64,000 nucleotides of DNA, taken from the NCBI RefSeq assembly GCF_029893965.1, contig NZ_JARXXP010000016.1, forward strand, positions 1 through 64,000, written 5' to 3'. The notes beneath the pieces were generated by a model. That model made no database searches and had not been told where the DNA came from. It was given only the letters and a program-made list of their open reading frames with translations. A program made the position numbers and the translations under genes. Position 1 is the stretch's first letter. The number at the start of each line of letters is the position of its first letter. This stretch comes from Paenibacillus sp. PastM-3. Lineage in GTDB: Bacteria > Bacillota > Bacilli > Paenibacillales > Paenibacillaceae. Shown piece after piece: positions 59,704 to 64,000 of the stretch.

Positions 59704-61953
59704 CTACTTACCTGCAGCTTCCAGAGCGGCTTTGATAGCTTCAACGGCTTTGGCCGAGATAGCCTTCTCCGCATCGTTAGCCCCGAATGCCGCTGCTTTG
59801 TAACCATACTTGTGCAGGCTGTTACCGGTCGAAGTGGACTCAATTTCACTCTTCACCGCAAGCTGGGCGGCTGACAGATATTCCGGAGTCTTCACTTTGC
59901 CATTAATATCCAGATAGTATACAAGCATTGCTACAGGAACATTATTTTTCACAGTAACCATAACATTTACGGACTTATCAGTGCTCGCACCGATGAAAAT
60001 ACCATTGAAGTAAGCTGCTTTGTGCGCTTCTTCAACTTCAGCTTTACCGTATGCTCTGTCTACTGCTGCTTTCAGTGCGTTGCTGCTGCTGGTGGCGCCG
60101 GATACGGCATCAACCTCTTGTACACCTTCTCTGGTACCGGCAGCAAGGAAGCTTGCAGTCAGCTGCGGGATCGCTTTTTGTACTTCTGCATAAGCGGCCT
60201 TGCCCAGGTCTACCATGTTCATGCCTACGCGGGACAGAACTACGTTTACGATTTTGCCGTTACGCAGGGTAACGTCCGCTTTGTTCGTACCTTTATCATA
60301 AGCGTCACCGTATGCGGTGAATGTGCCGTCTTTGTACTCGCCTTGTACTTTAGAAGCATTAGCCAGAGCGTCAGCCAGTGCTGCTCTTGCTGCTGCGGTC
60401 AGCGCTTCCTGGCCTGTAACATCGGCAAGTGCTACACCCTTATCGAGCAGGCCCGCTTTCAGCTGGTCAACCAGTGTTTTTTGTTCTGCAGTCAGTTTGG
60501 CGTCAGCAATCAGCTTGCCGTCTGTGCCAAACAGGCTCAGTGTCAGACCTGTTACTTCATCAGCTTCAATATCAGCCAGCAGCAAGATTTTGGACTGGTT
60601 ATCCACACCTGCAAATTTACCGTCGAAATATTGTCCTTCAGTCGGAACCTTCAACGCTTTTTCGAATGCTCTTTCTACAGCCTGGTTCCAGCCGTGGCTG
60701 CTTTCGGTAGCGCCGGAAATACCGTCAACCTTCTCATCATAATTAGCGATATAAGATCCGTTTGCCAGCAGTTTGGCAGTCATCGGGGCATTTGCTTTTA
60801 CCACTTCAGCATAAGCAGTTGCGCCTCTGTCAATCAGGTTGGTGCCAAGTCTGTACAGCTTCACATCTACAAGCTTGCCGTTGCGGATAATAATATCGGC
60901 TCTTTCTACACCTACGCTTCTTGCAGTACCGTAGGAGGAGTAGAATCCGTCAATATAAGCGGATGTGTTGTCGATTACGGCGTTCTGCTCTGCATCCAAG
61001 AATGCGTTGATCGCAGCTCTGGATTCCACTTCGAAGCCTGGAACCGCCTGTGCAGAGGAACCTTTAGCCAGCAGTGCAGGAGTGATTGCGGCGATTGCAG
61101 CAGTCTGCTCTGCAGTGTAGTTCTTTTCGTCTACAAAATCACCAGCGGCAGTCAGAGGGTACAGCTTAACAGCAGTAAGGCTGTTCTCATCAAAGGTTGC
61201 AAATACAGCGTATTTGCCTTCAGGGTCGATACCCATGTGTTCGCCTGCAAAATAGGTGGCATCGGAAGGCTTTACTATAAGCGCTCTTTCAAACGCTCTG
61301 TCAACAGACAGCTTCCAGCCATTGCTGGAACGGGTAGCGCCGGATACGGCGTCAACTGCTGCTGCGCCGTCTCTTGTTTTACCGAGCAGCTTATCCTTCA
61401 TCAGGCCGTATGCTACCCATACGCCGCTGTAGTTGTCGCGGACATTGCGGTCGATTAGCTTAGGGCTGGTTCTCATCAGCTCGATATCAGCAATCTTTCC
61501 GTCCTTAATGGTAACCTTAGCACCTTCAGTGCCTTTGGAGTATGCATTGCCGTAAGCAACATAGACTCCGTCTTTATATACGTTTTCTTTAACAGTTACG
61601 GGCTTCGCAGTTGCAACCGGTTTGGCTGTTGCTTTAGCAGTTGCTGCAGGCTTCGCAGTAGCTGCGGGCTTAGCAGTTGCCGCCGGCTTGGCTGTTGCTT
61701 TTGGTGTTGCAGCAGGCTTTGCAGTTGGCTTCGCTGTTGCTTTCGGCGTCGGCTTAGCCGTTGGTTTGGCTGTTGCCTTAGGTGTTGGCTTGGCTGTTGG
61801 TTTAGCGGCTGGTTTGGCTGTAGCTGCCGGCGCTTCCTCGGAAGCGGCCGAAACGGCATCAACAGTCAGCTTCAGAGCTGGTGCGTTAATAGTGTAAGCA
61901 AATGGCGCAAGCAGCAGGGCTGCGCTGATAGTCAAAGAAAATAGTTTTTTCAA
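59704..61953 (-). CDS. Exported protein with three tandem FMN-binding modules
   Basis: A 749-residue protein. A signal peptide (residues 1-about 24) lacks a lipobox. Residues about 45-118 are an Ala/Lys/Pro/Thr repeat linker, a flexible wall-spanning type. Three modules of about 205 residues follow, each with an FMN-binding domain: DGVYVAYGNAYSKGTEGAKV, DGFYSSYGTARSVGVERADI and DGTFTAYGDAYDKGTNKADV, with flavinylation-type SGAT(R/E/S)SS motifs at residues 204, 413 and 618. Each module has a second half beginning YFAG/YFDG/YFNG. The domain is that of NqrC/RnfG and of the Listeria electron-transfer flavoprotein PplA, where ApbE-type transferases attach FMN to Thr. The start is TTG 61951-61953, AAAGGAG 8 nt upstream. 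Extracellular electron transfer is a reasonable inference. Confidence 0.88.
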   Translation of the reverse strand: MKKLFSLTISAALLLAPFAYTINAPALKLTVDAVSAASEEAPAATAKPAAKPTAKPTPKATAKPTAKPTPKATAKPTAKPAATPKATAKPAATAKPAATAKPAATAKATAKPVATAKPVTVKENVYKDGVYVAYGNAYSKGTEGAKVTIKDGKIADIELMRTSPKLIDRNVRDNYSGVWVAYGLMKDKLLGKTRDGAAAVDAVSGATRSSNGWKLSVDRAFERALIVKPSDATYFAGEHMGIDPEGKYAVFATFDENSLTAVKLYPLTAAGDFVDEKNYTAEQTAAIAAITPALLAKGSSAQAVPGFEVESRAAINAFLDAEQNAVIDNTSAYIDGFYSSYGTARSVGVERADIIIRNGKLVDVKLYRLGTNLIDRGATAYAEVVKANAPMTAKLLANGSYIANYDEKVDGISGATESSHGWNQAVERAFEKALKVPTEGQYFDGKFAGVDNQSKILLLADIEADEVTGLTLSLFGTDGKLIADAKLTAEQKTLVDQLKAGLLDKGVALADVTGQEALTAAARAALADALANASKVQGEYKDGTFTAYGDAYDKGTNKADVTLRNGKIVNVVLSRVGMNMVDLGKAAYAEVQKAIPQLTASFLAAGTREGVQEVDAVSGATSSSNALKAAVDRAYGKAEVEEAHKAAYFNGIFIGASTDKSVNVMVTVKNNVPVAMLVYYLDINGKVKTPEYLSAAQLAVKSEIESTSTGNSLHKYGYKAAAFGANDAEKAISAKAVEAIKAALEAAGK

Positions 61954-62150
61954 TGCGTACTCTCCTTTACCAAATCCCCAGTAGTATATAGCTCTTCAAA
62001 ACAATCCTCCTGCCGGTCTTCTCCTGTCCTTTCTTACGAAGAACAACCTGTTTCTTCATAAGAAAACATCCCCCCTCTCCCGTTCGTGCATGACCCGCTA
62101 CCTCTCTCTCGAGAAGCTGCTTTTTCTTTTTTACTATTACTGATACATAA

Positions 62151-62187
62151 GGTGAAAAAAATCACATAAAAGGTGAATTAATTCACA
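62151..62187. promoter_or_regulatory. Two tandem Fnr/CRP-type boxes, 21 bp apart
   Basis: Read on the minus strand, TGTGATTTTTTTCACC (62151-62166) and TGTGAATTAATTCACC (62172-62187) both fit TGTGA-N6-TCA(C), the CRP/Fnr-family operator. Their centres are 21 bp (two helical turns) apart. They are about 200 nt upstream of the FMN-protein gene and about 260 nt upstream of the hemH relic. Control by Fnr or a CRP-like regulator is inferred. The remaining intergenic sequence (61976-62446) is A+T-rich with no gene. Confidence 0.6.
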
Positions 62188-62446
62188 TAAAATTTCAAAA
62201 CCTCAGCGAGGTAATTTCTGGCTTGATGGTAACAAATCCCGGCTTCTTTTCTCTGTATATAAAATCACACACCCTATAAGAAACATCACTATTTTTGTTT
62301 AATAGGAAAAAAATATTTTAAATAACTCTCAATTTCTCCCATTTACTCCGTCTTATGAGAATACTGTGATTTTACGTATTGTTCAGCTTACAAAATATAT
62401 GATATTTTAAAACGATGTCATGTTTAGGAAAGGAGCATTCCCGGCA

Positions 62447-63285
62447 ATGAACCAGCCTCTTATCGGAGTCATTCTCGCCCAAATCGGAACACCTGATGCG
62501 CCAACCGCCAAGGCTGTCCGCCCTTATCTGCGCAGATTCCTGTCGGACCGCCGGATCATTGATTATCCGCCTATGCTGTGGCAGCCTCTGCTGCGCGGGA
62601 TTATTCTGCGTGTACGTCCACGCAAGTCCGCAGCGCTCTATAGTGCTGTCTGGCAAAAGGACGGCTCCCCTCTGCTCTCGGGAGAAAAAGCGCCTCAGGC
62701 CCGGTAACCAAACGCTTCGTACCCGCCTTGCGTTTTATTGATACATACTATGATACACCAGGATACATCTCCGCCATGAAGCAGCACCTGCTCCGTCACT
62801 TACAGGCATTGACCGCTAAGCCCGATTTCGCCGTGCTCTCCTTTCAAGGCATTCCCCGCCGATATGCGGAGACGGGCGATCCTTATCCGGGGCAGTGCCA
62901 TGAAACCGCCCGGCTGCTGGCAGAAGCCATGAATTGGGAACCGGGAAGCTGGCAGATCAGCTTCCAGTCACGGTTCGGCTGGGAGGAATGGGTCGGCCCC
63001 TCTACTGAGGAAGTGCTAAAGAGCCTGGCCGGGCGGGGAGTCCGCAGGCCGATGATTTTCTCACCTGGCCTGGTGACCGACTGTCTGGAAACACTCTATG
63101 AGCTGGCTGTCGAGGGACGGGATTTTTATGTTTCAGGCGGAGGGACCGCAGAGAATTACCTGGCTGTACCCTGCCTGAACGACAGTGCGGAATGGCTGGA
63201 TTTTCTGGCCGGACTGGTCCATGACAATGCCCGGGGCTGGCTGCCGGCAGAAGTTCATCCGCCGAAGCCCGTGAACCGCAGCTGA
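62447..63285 (+). pseudogene. Ferrochelatase (hemH) paralogue with internal deletion
   Basis: The start (ATG 62447, AAAGGAG 10 nt upstream) reads IGVILAQIGTPDAPTAKAVR and PYLRRFLSDRRIIDYPPMLW, the N-terminus of ferrochelatase, up to AVWQKDGSPLLSGEKAPQAR and a stop at 62707. In another frame the C-terminal half resumes at about 62708: LRFIDTYYDTPGYISAMKQH, YAETGDPYPGQCHETARLLA, SRFGWEEWVGPSTEE. Roughly 60-75 residues between are missing. The catalytic histidine motif SFHGIP reads SFQGIP here. Ferrochelatase inserts iron into (copro)porphyrin; this copy must be inactive, so another hemH elsewhere is expected. Confidence 0.87.
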
Positions 63286-63343
63286 TCCCGGAGCCCTCGC
63301 CAAACACCTTTACATCGGCAGCAACATTTAACCCTCTAATGTA

Positions 63344-63390
63344 AAAAAACCGCTGCCTCCGTCAATACAGCACGGCGCAGCGGTTTTTCG
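63344..63390. terminator. Bidirectional terminator between convergent genes
   Basis: AAAACCGCTGC and GCAGCGGTTTT, with inner CCGT/ACGG, form a strong stem flanked by A and T runs, between the hemH relic and the gene at 63412. Confidence 0.85.
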
Positions 63391-63411
63391 TTATGTGGGC
63401 ATTCTTGACGC

Positions 63412-63864
63412 TTACGCAGTCAATTGTTTGAATTTGGCAGTCAGTTCCTCAAACCACACTTTATCCTGCAGGGATAAGGCGAAGTCAATCAGCTCGGCAA
63501 TCTCGGCCGGCTGCAGGTCAGGAGTATCATTGAAGCTTACCTCTGCTGATGCAGTCGCAGCGCCCCCCGCCCCTTCCGCAAAATCATAAGAAAATCTGAG
63601 CTTAATGTCACTTTCCATAAATTCGTTGCGGAGGAAATACAGCACCTCGCACATCAGGACCGGTCTGACGTGATTCTCGAACACACAATCCATCACCTTA
63701 GCCCAGTATTGCTGGTTGCTGAGATGCAGCTTATCATTGGTCAGCAGATATTGCTCACCCTGAAAATCGTTAACAAATCTAAGCTCAAGAGGCTCCATTT
63801 TGAAGATGCCGGCAATTTGCTTCATTGTGATATTCACAATGTCCTGTGTTCCTAATCTGATCAT
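63412..63864 (-). CDS. Unknown protein of about 150 residues
   Basis: I do not recognise a family. The product is acidic, soluble and without a signal peptide or membrane segment; predicted strands (EPLELRFVNDFQGEQYLLTN, DIKLRFSYDFAEGAGGA) are followed by a C-terminal helix pair (EIAELIDFALSLQDKVWFEE). The frame extends to a TTG at 63921, but ATG 63862-63864 preceded by GGGG is the better start. It ends 22 nt before a strong terminator. The sequence beyond 63864 to the window end is A+T-rich with no gene seen. Confidence 0.6.
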   Translation of the reverse strand: MIRLGTQDIVNITMKQIAGIFKMEPLELRFVNDFQGEQYLLTNDKLHLSNQQYWAKVMDCVFENHVRPVLMCEVLYFLRNEFMESDIKLRFSYDFAEGAGGAATASAEVSFNDTPDLQPAEIAELIDFALSLQDKVWFEELTAKFKQLTA

Positions 63865-64000
63865 CTCATACACCCCGTTCCATATATTTAAACTTCCTGT
63901 GGCTTGTCCGGTAATTGGCAATTAGAAAACAATTATAATTAATTTAAAAGTATTATCGTCCATTTCTACAGGATTGTTAATGTTTTTCATTAAATTCGAC

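Noticed and set aside
60022..61458. Plus-strand open frame of 478 residues opposite the FMN-binding protein
   Set aside because: Cys/Ser-rich antisense shadow of a well-supported repeat-domain gene.
1..64000. rRNA or tRNA genes
   Set aside because: No cloverleaf or rRNA signature noticed by eye; a dedicated covariance-model scan could still find one.

Overview
The window looks like chromosome of a Paenibacillus-type endospore-forming Firmicute. The evidence is by eye: an uninterrupted pro-sigma-K gene with its 20-residue pro-sequence, Lpl-type sugar ABC transporter genes, several membrane or cupin AraC regulators beside glycosidases, GGAGG-type ribosome binding sites, frequent TTG/GTG starts and Gram-positive style terminators. 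No rRNA, tRNA, CRISPR array or complete mobile element was found.

Layout. (1) 1-1000: gene debris with a possible IS256-type end, a two-helix small membrane protein gene, a frameshifted Gly/Ala-rich toxin-like tail and a decayed beta-clamp (dnaN) C-terminus. (2) 1.0-1.9 kb: sigK. (3) 2-8 kb: a sugar ABC importer (binding protein and two permeases, no ATPase) preceded by a dCache-AraC sensor whose leader carries a perfect catabolite-repression (cre) site. (4) 8.4-11 kb: a frameshifted dedA, uppP and an atypical Gfo/Idh/MocA protein. (5) 11-31.8 kb: a plant-polysaccharide block with GH2, a DUF5107-TPR giant protein, an orphan sugar-binding lipoprotein, two GH43 enzymes, a dehydrogenase, a ThuA-like protein, three cupin AraC regulators, and a LacI repressor divergent from a 6-phospho-beta-glucosidase. 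(6) 31.8-42 kb: a HAD pseudogene, a DUF2339-DUF3999 membrane/exported pair, MerR-GyrI, a small kinase, a methyltransferase, a zinc ribbon protein, a CPBP protease, an HD phosphohydrolase and a pspC-pspA envelope-stress pair. (7) 42.6-54.3 kb: a long minus-strand cluster matching the Bacillus subtilis ytmI-type S-(2-succino)cysteine/S-alkylcysteine utilisation operon (LysR, GNAT, TcyJ/L/M/N-type importer, CmoO, M20 deacylase, CmoJ), enlarged by a sarcosine-oxidase-like flavoenzyme, a DinB-like protein and a second M20 hydrolase. (8) 54.6-64 kb: GNAT, a TerD-VWA pseudogene, a DEDDh exonuclease, yhaM, a three-module FMN-binding exported protein preceded by two tandem Fnr/CRP-type boxes, a hemH pseudogene and one unknown gene.

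The most striking non-coding signal is a set of intergenic repeat families, different in sequence but sharing a unit length of about 50-52 bp and mostly built around a short palindromic core. They occur near 11.0, 24.7-25.3, 28.8-29.0, 42.2-42.4, 45.4-45.6, 57.9-58.2 and 58.2-58.4 kb. A separate two-hairpin element of about 108 bp occurs twice (16.8 and 39.95 kb); the second copy supplies the C-terminus of the CPBP protease gene. Several genes are clearly broken (dedA, HAD, terD-VWA, hemH, dnaN remnant).
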